This document shows, one piece after another, positions 33,950-41,842 of a DNA stretch of 64,000 nucleotides (its first letter is position 1; each line of letters begins with the position of its first letter). The DNA comes from Streptomyces sp. CB02056 (GTDB taxonomy: Bacteria; Actinomycetota; Actinomycetes; Streptomycetales; Streptomycetaceae), in assembly GCF_001905545.1 (NCBI RefSeq), contig NZ_LIPD01000005.1:413267-477266 (forward strand). Direction: 5' to 3'. The position numbers were made by a program, and so were the translations under genes. Below the pieces are notes generated by a model. The model did not search any database. It had not been told where the DNA came from and saw only the letters and a list, made by a program, of their open reading frames with translations.

Positions 33950-35308
33950 ATGACCTCCCCGCTCCACCCCGTCCGCGTCCTCCGGGTCCTCGGCGACCGC
34001 CCGTTCGCCGAGGTCGGCCGCCCCGTCCTCGCCGTGCCCGACGAGGCGCGCGGCCTGCTCGCCGTCGCGGGCGAGCGCGCGTTCGCCCGAACCGCGGCGG
34101 TGGGGGTGTACGGCACGGGGGACCTCGGCTGCCGGGCCGTGCTCCGGACGCGTTTCCCGGTACACGCGCTGGCCTTCCACCCCACCGCGCCCCTTCTCGC
34201 CGTCGGCACCGGCGCGTACGACGGCGGCTACTTCTTCGAGGGCGAGCTGCTCCTGCTCGACTGGGAGACGGGCACGACCACCTCGCTCATCGAGCACGAC
34301 TTCGGCCGCAGGGTCCTCGGACTGACCTGGCTCGACGACCAGGCCCTGCGCGTGCTGATGTCACCGCCGGACGACTGGAAGGACCGGAAGGCGCACGTCG
34401 AGGGCCACGTCGCCGTCGTACGTCGGCCCGACTGGCGCACCGCCGCGCCCCGTTCGCTCACCTTCGACGACCTGGCCGGCCCGCGGGTCCCGGCCCCGCG
34501 GGCCGACGGACGCGAGGAGGCCCACCGGGCGCTCTCCGCCCTGAGCCCCAACTGGGAGCCCCGGCGGCACGTCCTCGCCGTCGAGGAACGACCGGACGGC
34601 GCGGTCCTGGCCACCCTCGCCCGCGAGGAGGACGACGAGGAGGGCGACCAGGACGACGCCCCGGAGCAGCCCGGGTGCACCACGCTCCCCGACGGCCTGC
34701 TGCTCCGGCACCGCACCGTCCCGTACCTCGACGTGCACGACCGCCTGCGGATCCGGCGCGGGAGCCGGGACTACGTCAACCAGGCCCCGCCGCCGGGCCG
34801 TCGGGAGACGGAGCCGTACGTGCTCTCGGTGCGCTCCCCCGACGGGGCGGACCTCCAACCCCTGTTCCCGTTCTCCTGGGAGCCCGGGGAGACGCACTTC
34901 CCCGGCCCGGGCGTGGAGACCGCCGACGGCGACCTGGTGTACGCCGGCACCGTCTACAGCGGCCACGGACTGCAGCCCGGCGGCTCCTTCGTCGTCCGCC
35001 GCTCGGGCACCGACGGCACGCCGCGCTGGGTGTTCCGGACCGACCACGTCGCCCTCGACCTCGACACCGACCCGGACACCGCCCACGTCGCCTACCGCGA
35101 CGGCGAACTCCTGGCCCTCGACCTCCGCACCGGCGCCCTCCGCCGGCGCCACCGGCTGACCGTCGCCGGTGTCCCCGTCGTCCCGACCGCGCTCACCGCC
35201 ACCGGGCCCGGCCGCCTGCTCGTCGGCACGGCCGACGGCCGGGTCCTGGAGTGCACGACCGGTTGGCCCTCCGGGCCCGGGGCGGCGGACCGGGAGGGCA
35301 CCGTCTGA
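33950..35308 (+). CDS. WD40/quinoprotein-like beta-propeller protein, hypothetical
   Basis: A 452-residue protein. Repeats with strands of the form LLAVGTGAYDGGYFFEG, LLLLDWETGTTTSLI, LLALDLRTGALRRRHRL and LLVGTADGRVLECTTG recall beta-propeller blades. Motifs are too divergent to name the family. No signal peptide. It ends 66 bp before the cyclase-like toxin gene on the same strand and could be co-transcribed, possibly as a binding or immunity partner; this is only inference from adjacency. Confidence 0.72.
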   Translation: MTSPLHPVRVLRVLGDRPFAEVGRPVLAVPDEARGLLAVAGERAFARTAAVGVYGTGDLGCRAVLRTRFPVHALAFHPTAPLLAVGTGAYDGGYFFEGELLLLDWETGTTTSLIEHDFGRRVLGLTWLDDQALRVLMSPPDDWKDRKAHVEGHVAVVRRPDWRTAAPRSLTFDDLAGPRVPAPRADGREEAHRALSALSPNWEPRRHVLAVEERPDGAVLATLAREEDDEEGDQDDAPEQPGCTTLPDGLLLRHRTVPYLDVHDRLRIRRGSRDYVNQAPPPGRRETEPYVLSVRSPDGADLQPLFPFSWEPGETHFPGPGVETADGDLVYAGTVYSGHGLQPGGSFVVRRSGTDGTPRWVFRTDHVALDLDTDPDTAHVAYRDGELLALDLRTGALRRRHRLTVAGVPVVPTALTATGPGRLLVGTADGRVLECTTGWPSGPGAADREGTV

Positions 35309-35336
35309 GCTTTCCTCCGACATCGGCGAACTCCCC

Positions 35337-35354
35337 TTGTATAAAGGGACGGAG
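35337..35354 (+). promoter_or_regulatory. candidate -10 region in AT-rich palindrome
   Basis: CCTTGTATAAAGG is an imperfect palindrome containing TATAAA in an otherwise GC-rich 66-bp gap, 20-30 bp before the cyclase-like gene. It may give that gene its own promoter. Confidence 0.35.
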
Positions 35355-35374
35355 GGGACCGAGGAGGTCGCAGC

Positions 35375-36670
35375 ATGCACTCGAGGGAACAGCCGCAGAA
35401 GGCCGGGCAGCCTCAGCGCGACGCGAGCCCGGCCCGGCGCCCCGGCACCGGAGCACGCTCCGAAGGGGACGCGCCCGCGCGGGGCGCCGCGGCCCTGCAG
35501 CGCACCGTCGGCAACGCGGCGACGGCGCGCATGATCGCGGAGCAGCGGGACGGCACCGGCCGGGACGACCGCCGGGCGGCCGTGGGACTCCAGCGCGCAC
35601 CGGGCGACCAGGCCGCCCCGCGCCGGCCCCGGGTGCAGCTGGACCAGAACAACGTGCTGAGGATCTGCGAGGCCGCCACGCCCGACGGACAGGCCGCCTC
35701 CGGCGGACGGGCGGCCGACCTGCGGAACATCGTGTGGGAAGACCACTGGGCCGCCATCTCCGAAGTGTGCCGGAAGCACAAGTACACCATCGCCGTGCGG
35801 GAGACCGGGGAGCACTCGATCCGGCGCATCGCGGAGGGCGCCAAGCCCAAGCCGCACACCATCCTGGAGAAGTCCATCAAGCCCTCCTCCGTCCGCAAGA
35901 AGTACGGCACCGGGCCCGGGCAGGCCGAGGGCGACCCGGCGACGGTGCTGCGCTGGCTGCAGGCCCAGGACCTGAGCGGCTTCGTCGGCCACTGGAACGA
36001 GCAGGGCCTGGCCGGCATCCGGATCGACCGCCCGCCCCAGTCCGTCCTGGACCTGGGCATCGTGCAGACCGGCCCCGGGGGCGAGCAGTACGTGCCGATC
36101 GACCTACGGACACAGGACGGCGGCCCGGCGCTGACTCAGCTGAAGGCCGATCCGCACTGGAAGCGCTACCTCTACACCGGGGACTACGACCTGCACGAGG
36201 TCTACTCCGCGCAGGGCGGCACGGGCGGCGGCCAGATCCCGGAGGCCACCCCGGAGAAGGCCAAGCTGCTGGACCGGCTCAACGCCGGGATCGCCGGGAC
36301 GGCCCAGGAGGGCGAGGTGGTGCGCAGCGGCAAGGTGGCCATGGAGCACGGCCGGCTGCACATGGCGGGCGGCTCCGAGTACGCCATGTTCCAGCACGGC
36401 GACCAGGCCACCTACCGGATGAACCAGTACCTGGAGGCGCTGGAGGGCGAGGTGGCCCGGCACGCGGCGCAGCTGGTGCGGGCGGTGGCCACGGAGGCCG
36501 ACGAGCCGCTGGCCTGGTGCCGCATGGGGCAGTGGTACGTGACCAGGAACCGTGAGGAGCACGCCGTCCTGCGCGCCCGCTGGAAGCTGGCCGTGCCGCA
36601 CACCTGGGGCGCCGACGAGGTGGACCGCACCGCCCGCGGCGGCTACCGCACGGCCGGCTACATCGACTGA
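35375..36670 (+). CDS. edema-factor/ExoY-like nucleotidyl cyclase toxin with injection-system-like N terminus
   Basis: A 431-residue protein. At 41-54, LQRTVGNAATARMI resembles the N-terminal LQR..GN motif I associate with cargo of actinobacterial contractile injection systems. In the rest, Arg142, Lys159 and Lys166 (AVRE, AKPKPH, EKS) have the same 17 and 7 spacing as the ATP-binding Arg329/Lys346/Lys353 of anthrax edema factor. TGDYDLHEV at 268-276 supplies the two metal-binding Asp (D270, D272; edema factor ADYDLFAL). LDRLN at 299-303 and EHG at 324-326 fit the later conserved helix and the catalytic-His region. The reaction would be ATP or GTP to cyclic nucleotide, but the His-region asparagine and glutamate are less clear. 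GAGGAGG lies before the ATG. Confidence 0.68.
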   Translation: MHSREQPQKAGQPQRDASPARRPGTGARSEGDAPARGAAALQRTVGNAATARMIAEQRDGTGRDDRRAAVGLQRAPGDQAAPRRPRVQLDQNNVLRICEAATPDGQAASGGRAADLRNIVWEDHWAAISEVCRKHKYTIAVRETGEHSIRRIAEGAKPKPHTILEKSIKPSSVRKKYGTGPGQAEGDPATVLRWLQAQDLSGFVGHWNEQGLAGIRIDRPPQSVLDLGIVQTGPGGEQYVPIDLRTQDGGPALTQLKADPHWKRYLYTGDYDLHEVYSAQGGTGGGQIPEATPEKAKLLDRLNAGIAGTAQEGEVVRSGKVAMEHGRLHMAGGSEYAMFQHGDQATYRMNQYLEALEGEVARHAAQLVRAVATEADEPLAWCRMGQWYVTRNREEHAVLRARWKLAVPHTWGADEVDRTARGGYRTAGYID

Positions 36671-36815
36671 CCGCGGAGCGGGCCGCGCCGGCCTTGCCGC
36701 CGTACCGGCCGTACCGGGGCCGCGTCCCGTGCGGCGGCCCCGGCGGCCGGGCGGCCTGTCCTGACGGTCGGTCGTACGGCTCGGCGCGGTGTCAGGCGGC
36801 GGTGGCGGCGGGGTG

Positions 36816-38114
36816 TCAGCTGTCGGAACCGCCTCCCGTCCCGTGGCCGTCGGCGAGTTCGGCGGCGTAGCGGTCGGCGGCCTCCGCGAGCTGGTGGGTC
36901 ATCCGGTCCACCTGGCTGCCGAGGTGGCCGGAGACGATGCGGTGGGCACCGTCGAGGTCCCCGCCGAGCAGCTCGCCGGTGATCACCAGGGTGTTGTCCG
37001 GGAGCATGCGGCGTCCGGACATCCGCCGCTGGACCTCGTCCATGCCGACGTCCGCCAGCGTCTGCCGCAGCTCCTCGGTCAGCGGGGCGAGCCAGCGGGC
37101 GCGCAGCGCGTACTCGCCGTGGTCGGCGAAGGTCGGGTGGAGCCGGGCGAGGAGCTGCGCGGGGTACTCCTCGACGGGTTCGGCGAACTGCGGGTAGTCC
37201 TTGGCGAATTCGTCCCAGTCGACGTCGAGTCCGGTGATCTGCTCCGGGAAGACCGGCCAGTACAGGCAGTTCGGGTCGGACTGGGTGAAGACCTCCCGGA
37301 GCAGCTCGTAGGGGACCTCGGCGGTGCGCGAGAGCAGGACCGCGTCGTACAGGTCCTTGCCCTGCGGGTGGATGTCCGAGACGAGCCAGAGGATCTTCCA
37401 GGCGAGGGAGAGCTCGGGCGTGGCGCCGAGCAGCGGGCCGGTGACGCCGGGGAGCAGGTAGGGCTGCGGCGGGACGGGCAGGTGCTCGGTGAAGACGAAG
37501 TCGAGCTGGACCGACCCACCCGGGACACCGGGGGCCGTCCACGGCAGGACGAGCCGGCGCCCGGGCACCCGGTCGTAGGTCCAGATCTCGTCGCTGACCG
37601 CCTGGTCGGCGTGCACCCGCACGGTGCCCGAGAGCCGTTCGGCGCCGGCGGCGAGCTCCCGGAACATCCGGCCAGTGCGCTCGTCGGCCAGCTCCCAGTC
37701 CGTCGGGCGGACCACGAAGTCGAGGTCGCCCGGCTCCCGCGCCTGCTCGCCGTACCAGGCGCGCAGCAGGACGCTGCCGCGCAGCACCAGGTGGTCGGCC
37801 CACGGCGAGTCGGCGACGGCGGAGAGCACGGTGGCCAGCGCCTCGCGCCGCGCGGCGAGCCAGCGTTCGGCGAGCCGCGGGTCGGCGAAGGCCGGCTCGC
37901 TGGGCCGGAGGGCCCGGGCGTACCCGGCGAGGGCGGGGTCGAAGACCGGCTGCTGGCTGACCGCCTCGTCGTCGACCGGCCGGATGGTCCTGGGCAGGTC
38001 CCGGTCCTCACGGACGTCCTCCGACGGCGGCCGCTTGGGCAGCACCACGTTCTGCCACGGCCCCCACTGCAGTTCCTCCCACGCCACCGGCGACGGGGAC
38101 TTGCCCTCGGTCAT
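36816..38114 (-). CDS. AbiEii/AbiGii-type nucleotidyltransferase
   Basis: A 432-residue protein. The nucleotidyltransferase signature is LRGSVLLRAWYGEQAREP followed by GDLDFVV (GS-x10-DLD), and a downstream AWKILWLVSD...GKDLYDAVLL gives the Lys and KDLYD motifs of the AbiEii/MenT family. Such enzymes transfer nucleotides to tRNA or other targets as toxins in phage-abortive systems. It is longer than typical AbiEii (~300), with extra N- and C-terminal regions. Its ATG overlaps the upstream gene's stop by four bases (ATGA), so the two are translationally coupled. Confidence 0.78.
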   Translation of the reverse strand: MTEGKSPSPVAWEELQWGPWQNVVLPKRPPSEDVREDRDLPRTIRPVDDEAVSQQPVFDPALAGYARALRPSEPAFADPRLAERWLAARREALATVLSAVADSPWADHLVLRGSVLLRAWYGEQAREPGDLDFVVRPTDWELADERTGRMFRELAAGAERLSGTVRVHADQAVSDEIWTYDRVPGRRLVLPWTAPGVPGGSVQLDFVFTEHLPVPPQPYLLPGVTGPLLGATPELSLAWKILWLVSDIHPQGKDLYDAVLLSRTAEVPYELLREVFTQSDPNCLYWPVFPEQITGLDVDWDEFAKDYPQFAEPVEEYPAQLLARLHPTFADHGEYALRARWLAPLTEELRQTLADVGMDEVQRRMSGRRMLPDNTLVITGELLGGDLDGAHRIVSGHLGSQVDRMTHQLAEAADRYAAELADGHGTGGGSDS

Positions 38115-38842
38115 CCCTGCTCTCCTTTTCCGTCTCCGTACGGCCGGGCGCCGTGCCCGTGCTCGCTGATCCATCCCGCGTCCAGGTCCTCGTGGCTGTC
38201 CACGACGACGAACTCACGCTCCACGGACACCACCTCGCGGCCGTCGGCGGCGAGGTCCCGCAGCAGCGCCTCCAGCCGGCGGCCAGCGGTGTCCAGGCCC
38301 ACCGAGCGGCACCGCTGGGTCACGAACCACTCGTACCGGCCGTCCGCGCGCACCCGGCGCGGATTGCGCGACAGGTGCGCACCGTGCCGGACGGCCAGCT
38401 CGGTGAGGGTGGCGAGGCGCGCGTGGTCCGCCTCGGGCACCGGGCCCGGGAGCAGCAGCTTGACGTGGTGTTCGAAGTACCGGCCGGCTCCGTGCGGCAC
38501 GGCGTCCTCGTCCGAGGCCGGGACGCCGTGTGCCCACGGCGCTGCCTCGATCTTCGCCCGCAGGACGGTGAACCCTGCTCGGGCCAGCCCCTCGGCCGTC
38601 CGGGACGTCACCGCGGCGACCTCCGCCAGCGTGCCGTCGGCGCGCAGGGTGAGCATCGGCTGCGAGGGCGCCGCACCGCGGGCCAGCAGGATGTGGGTGA
38701 ACTTCACGTCGTGGCCCCGCGCCCACGCGGCCAGCGCCTCGGCGGCTCCGGGCTCCACGGTCAGGTGGACCTCGAAGTCGCCCCGGACGTCGGGAGGCGC
38801 GGGCCGGTCGTCACGGCGCTGGTCGGAACGGGTCAGGAGCAT
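38111..38842 (-). CDS. hypothetical partner of the AbiEii-type enzyme
   Basis: A 243-residue soluble protein of unknown family. It has two similar-looking halves with alternating strands (FEVHLTVEPGAAEALAAWA, FTHILLARG; later YFEHHVKLLLPG and GAHLSRNPRR), as in duplicated ferredoxin-like folds; this is my reading only. It is the first gene of a two-gene unit with the nucleotidyltransferase. It is not the AbiEi/AbiGi HTH antitoxin type: I see no helix-turn-helix. Start at ATG 38842; an ATG nine bases upstream abuts the candidate ribosome-binding site. Confidence 0.68.
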   Translation of the reverse strand: MLLTRSDQRRDDRPAPPDVRGDFEVHLTVEPGAAEALAAWARGHDVKFTHILLARGAAPSQPMLTLRADGTLAEVAAVTSRTAEGLARAGFTVLRAKIEAAPWAHGVPASDEDAVPHGAGRYFEHHVKLLLPGPVPEADHARLATLTELAVRHGAHLSRNPRRVRADGRYEWFVTQRCRSVGLDTAGRRLEALLRDLAADGREVVSVEREFVVVDSHEDLDAGWISEHGHGARPYGDGKGEQG

Positions 38843-38987
38843 GGGGAGCATCCTGCCAAGCCGCTCTGACAACGCCGCGGGCGCCCCGGTGCCGCCGCGG
38901 CCCTCCTCCGCCGGGACGGCTGGTCGGGGCCCGCCGGCCCCGTCGACTCCGGTCGGCACCGGTCGACTCCGGTCGGATGAGGACGAC

Positions 38988-39395
38988 TCAGGAGGGCAGG
39001 ACGGCCACGGCCTCCACCTCCACCAGCTGGTCGTGGTACCCGAGCACGGCGACGCCGAGCAGGGTGCTCGGGGCGTCGTGCTCCCCCATGTAGGCGCGGT
39101 AGACGTTCCACACCTTCACCAGGTCCGCCTGGTCGGCGGAGGCCACGTAGACCGTCGTCCGGGCGATGTCGGTGAGGGAGGCGCCGGACTCCTCCAGCAC
39201 GGTTATCAGGTTCCGCATCACCTGGTGGGCCTGGGCCTCGAAGTCGCCGACGGCGACCGTCCGGCCCTCCTCGTCGAGCGGGCAGGCCCCGGCCAGCCAG
39301 AGCGAGCGGACCGGGGCGTCGACCTCCGCCGCGTAGGCGTAGTCCACCGCCCTGGTCAGCCGCGTGGTGCGGATCAGTTTGACGGCGCTGCTCAT
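38988..39395 (-). CDS. RidA/YjgF family protein
   Basis: A 135-residue protein of the RidA/YjgF/Rid superfamily: SLWLAGACPLDEEGRTVAVGDFEAQAHQVMRNL (key SLWLAGACPLDEEG), then LTDIARTTVYVAS and LVEVEAVAVLP. RidA hydrolyses reactive enamines or imines from PLP enzymes; the catalytic Arg typical of RidA is not in its normal place, so this may be another Rid subgroup. Start at Met 39395. Divergent from the NlpC/P60 gene. Confidence 0.85.
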   Translation of the reverse strand: MSSAVKLIRTTRLTRAVDYAYAAEVDAPVRSLWLAGACPLDEEGRTVAVGDFEAQAHQVMRNLITVLEESGASLTDIARTTVYVASADQADLVKVWNVYRAYMGEHDAPSTLLGVAVLGYHDQLVEVEAVAVLPS

Positions 39396-39623
39396 GTGGT
39401 CCTCCGACGGTCCCGACCGAACGTTCGCGCCCATCGTTGGCCTCTCCTGAGCGACCGTCAAACCATTTAACCGGTGAACTCCCTTCCGTTCCGGGCCTCC
39501 TGCGTCCACGATTCACCGTTGCGGGGGATGGCGGACCGGCCCGCCGGAGCGCCATCCTGGTACTTGCGCCCGGGGACCACGCCCCCGGGCGCTCATCCAC
39601 CTCCAGCCCCGGGAGGCACCGCC

Positions 39624-40250
39624 ATGGAGCCCCAACCGTCCGGCCGCGACCAGGCTTCCGGAGTCCGTCGGCGCCGCATGCTCGGACTCGCGCTCGGGGC
39701 GGGCCTCGTCCCGGCGCTCGGTCCGGCGGCCCAGGCGGCGTCCGACACCCCGCCGGAGACGGGCGGGTCACTGCCGGCCGCAGCGCTGGGCCGCCGGGTC
39801 GCCGCCGTGGCCGCGAGCCAGCTCGGCGTGCCGTACGCCTGGGGTGGCGGCGACCGGCTGGGCGCGAGCCTCGGCTTCTGCGACGAGGACAACGGCTGGT
39901 TGAACGGCGTGTGCATGGGCGAGAAGACGGTCGGCTTCGACTGCAGCGGCCTGTCGCTCTACTGCTGGTACCGGGCCAGCCACGGCACCGTGGAGCTCGG
40001 GCACTACACCGTCGCCCAGTTCAACCTCAGCGCCCCGGTGGAGCGCGACGCGCTCGCCCCGGGCGACCTGCTCTTCTTCTCCCGCCCCGACGCCCCCCTG
40101 CACCACGTCGGGATCCACGTCGGCGAGGGCGCGATGATCCACGCCGAGCGGACCGGCACCCTGGTCGCCCGGGTCGAGAACGTGCTCGACGTCCCGCGCT
40201 GGGCGGGCGAGTTCGCCGGTGCCCGCCGCCCGGGTCAGCCCACCGCCTGA
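39624..40250 (+). CDS. NlpC/P60 peptidoglycan endopeptidase, exported
   Basis: A 208-residue exported hydrolase. The N terminus has an Arg-rich VRRRRMLGLALGAGL, possibly Tat-dependent, with cleavage near AAQA-ASD. The NlpC/P60 domain has the catalytic Cys107 (VGFDCSGL), the His at 161 (HHVGIHVGEG) and the preceding APGDLLFF loop. It cuts peptide stems in peptidoglycan, between D-Glu and the third residue in typical members. An insert around residues 75-100 (FCDEDNGWLNGVCMGE) adds two Cys. GGGAGG is eight bases upstream of ATG. Confidence 0.9.
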   Translation: MEPQPSGRDQASGVRRRRMLGLALGAGLVPALGPAAQAASDTPPETGGSLPAAALGRRVAAVAASQLGVPYAWGGGDRLGASLGFCDEDNGWLNGVCMGEKTVGFDCSGLSLYCWYRASHGTVELGHYTVAQFNLSAPVERDALAPGDLLFFSRPDAPLHHVGIHVGEGAMIHAERTGTLVARVENVLDVPRWAGEFAGARRPGQPTA

Positions 40251-40272
40251 GCCGGTCAAGCCGACCGGCTGT

Positions 40273-40770
40273 TCACAGGCCGCCGCGCCGCTCCCCCATC
40301 CCGTGGTGCACCCGCAGCAGCAGCTCCTGCAGCGTCCGCCGCTCCCCCGCGTCCAGCGGCGCGAGCACCTCGTCCCGCACCGCCCGCGCCTGCGCGTCGA
40401 GTTCGGCGAGCAGCGCCCGTCCGGCGTCGGTGACGGAGACCGAGACCCGCCGCCGGTCGGCCTGGTCCCTGGCGCGCTCGACGTACCCGGCGGCGGCGAG
40501 CTGGTCGGCGACCTTGGCCAGGTCGCTCGGGTCGATGGCCAGCCGCCGCACCAGGTCCCGCTGGGCCTGCGGGCCGAAGTCGGCGAGCGCGGCCAGCACC
40601 GCCATGTCCCAGAGCCGCAGGCCGCGTTCGGCCAGCCGCTCGGCGAACCGGCCGCGCGCCGCCTTGCCGACCCGGGAGAGCAGGTAGGTGGTGAGGTCCA
40701 GCAGGGTCGGGGGGAGCCCGGCGGCGGACTGGGGGTTCACAGAGGCGGGCTGGGGGTTCTCAGAGGCCAT
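40273..40770 (-). CDS. MarR-family transcriptional repressor
   Basis: A 165-residue regulator. The winged helix is at ~55-125 (LWDMAVLAALADFG, LVRRLAIDPSDLAKVADQLAAAGYVERARDQADRRRVSVSVTDAG; the DxRR wing is RDQADRRRV). Divergent from a glyoxalase-like gene; the perfect inverted repeat at 40796-40815 between them is its probable operator. Ligand unknown. Confidence 0.9.
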   Translation of the reverse strand: MASENPQPASVNPQSAAGLPPTLLDLTTYLLSRVGKAARGRFAERLAERGLRLWDMAVLAALADFGPQAQRDLVRRLAIDPSDLAKVADQLAAAGYVERARDQADRRRVSVSVTDAGRALLAELDAQARAVRDEVLAPLDAGERRTLQELLLRVHHGMGERRGGL

Positions 40771-40795
40771 GGCGACAGTCTAGGGTCCATCCCTA

Positions 40796-40815
40796 TAGTG
40801 GGTGCCAACCCACTA
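40796..40815. promoter_or_regulatory. MarR-type operator
   Basis: TAGTGGGT (40796-40803) and ACCCACTA (40808-40815) are a perfect 8-bp inverted repeat around GCCA, between two divergent starts 81 bp apart. Confidence 0.75.
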
Positions 40816-40851
40816 ATCAGCATCCTCCGTCCCCTTGCCAGGAGTTCGCCC

Positions 40852-41280
40852 GTGGACGCCCTGTACCCCCGCCTGCTCGCCACCCGCTTCGCCGAGTGCT
40901 TCGGCTTCTACCGCGCCGTCCTCCCGCCGCTCACCGGCGCCACCCTGGTCAAGGGCTCGCCCGAGGGCCCGTACGCCAACTGGGACCTCGCCGACCAGGC
41001 CCTGCTCGCCCTCTTCGACCGCTCCGCGATGGCCGCCGCCCTCGGCGCCGCCGAGCCGCCCGGGCACACCGGCTCACCCGCCGCGCCCGCCGCCCTCGCG
41101 CAGGACGCCGCGATGCTGGTCCTGCGGGTGGCCGACGTGGACGCCGCCCTCGATCTCTGCCTGCGCCACGGCGGCACCCCGTTCGCACCCGCGACCGACC
41201 GCCCGGAGTGGGGCCCCACCCTGCGCAGCGCCCATCTGCGCGACCCGGACGGCCGCCTGGTCGAGCTCCAGTCCTACTGA
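40852..41280 (+). CDS. VOC/glyoxalase-like protein
   Basis: A 142-residue protein of the vicinal-oxygen-chelate fold: LATRFAECFGFYRAVL at the first module, MLVLRVADVDAALDLCLRHGG and a closing LRDPDGRLVELQSY. The final Glu is a metal ligand in active members. Function probably resistance or isomerisation of a small molecule, unproven. GTG start with AGGAG at 40840. Divergent from and probably repressed by the MarR protein. Confidence 0.85.
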   Translation: MDALYPRLLATRFAECFGFYRAVLPPLTGATLVKGSPEGPYANWDLADQALLALFDRSAMAAALGAAEPPGHTGSPAAPAALAQDAAMLVLRVADVDAALDLCLRHGGTPFAPATDRPEWGPTLRSAHLRDPDGRLVELQSY

Positions 41281-41326
41281 CCGGCCCGCGCCGCGCGGGG
41301 CCTCGGACTCCTGCGGCGCGGGCCGG
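41281..41326. terminator. hairpin between convergent genes
   Basis: A perfect 14-bp stem (41281-41294 with 41313-41326) starts immediately after the glyoxalase-like stop, ending 23 bp before the convergent small secreted-protein stop. Confidence 0.75.
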
Positions 41327-41349
41327 TCGACGGAACGCCCCGGCCCGGC

Positions 41350-41634
41350 CTACTCCATCGGCAGCGAGGGCCGGTCCGCCGGCCCGGACGCCGCGAAGTC
41401 ACGTTCGGCCTGGGCGAGTTGCTCGGCCCGGTAGTCCGAGGAGCAGGCCCGCCCGAGGGCCTGCGAAGCGGCATCGGCGCCCGGGACGTGCCCGAGTACG
41501 GCGGCGCAGTACTGGACGGCGGGGCTGGGCAGCGGCCGCAGCTCGGCCGAGCCGGCCGGGGTGGCGGCCACCGCCCCGGCGAGGGCGAGCGAGCCGGCCA
41601 GGACGGGAGCGGCGAGGCCGCGGGGAATGCGCAT
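41350..41634 (-). CDS. small secreted hypothetical protein
   Basis: A 94-residue protein with a signal peptide (RGLAAPVLAGSLALAGAVAA, cleavage near GSA-ELR). The ~65-residue mature chain is helical with two Cys (QYCAAVLG, RACSSDY) that could pair. No family recognised. AGGTAC before the ATG is a weak binding site. Confidence 0.68.
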   Translation of the reverse strand: MRIPRGLAAPVLAGSLALAGAVAATPAGSAELRPLPSPAVQYCAAVLGHVPGADAASQALGRACSSDYRAEQLAQAERDFAASGPADRPSLPME

Positions 41635-41842
41635 CGGGGTACCTCCGGACGGGTGGGGACAGCGGCGGTGAACTCGGCCGCCCGGCCCATTCGACGGGCG
41701 GCCGCCACCCGCGGCCCGGCCGACACACCGTGCACCGCACTAGTCGTACGTACGCCACCGGCGCGGCGGCCGACGGAGCCGACGGCCGCCACCCCCTCGA
41801 TCACGGCCGCCACCTCCCCGTTCCCGGCCGCCGCCCCGGCGA

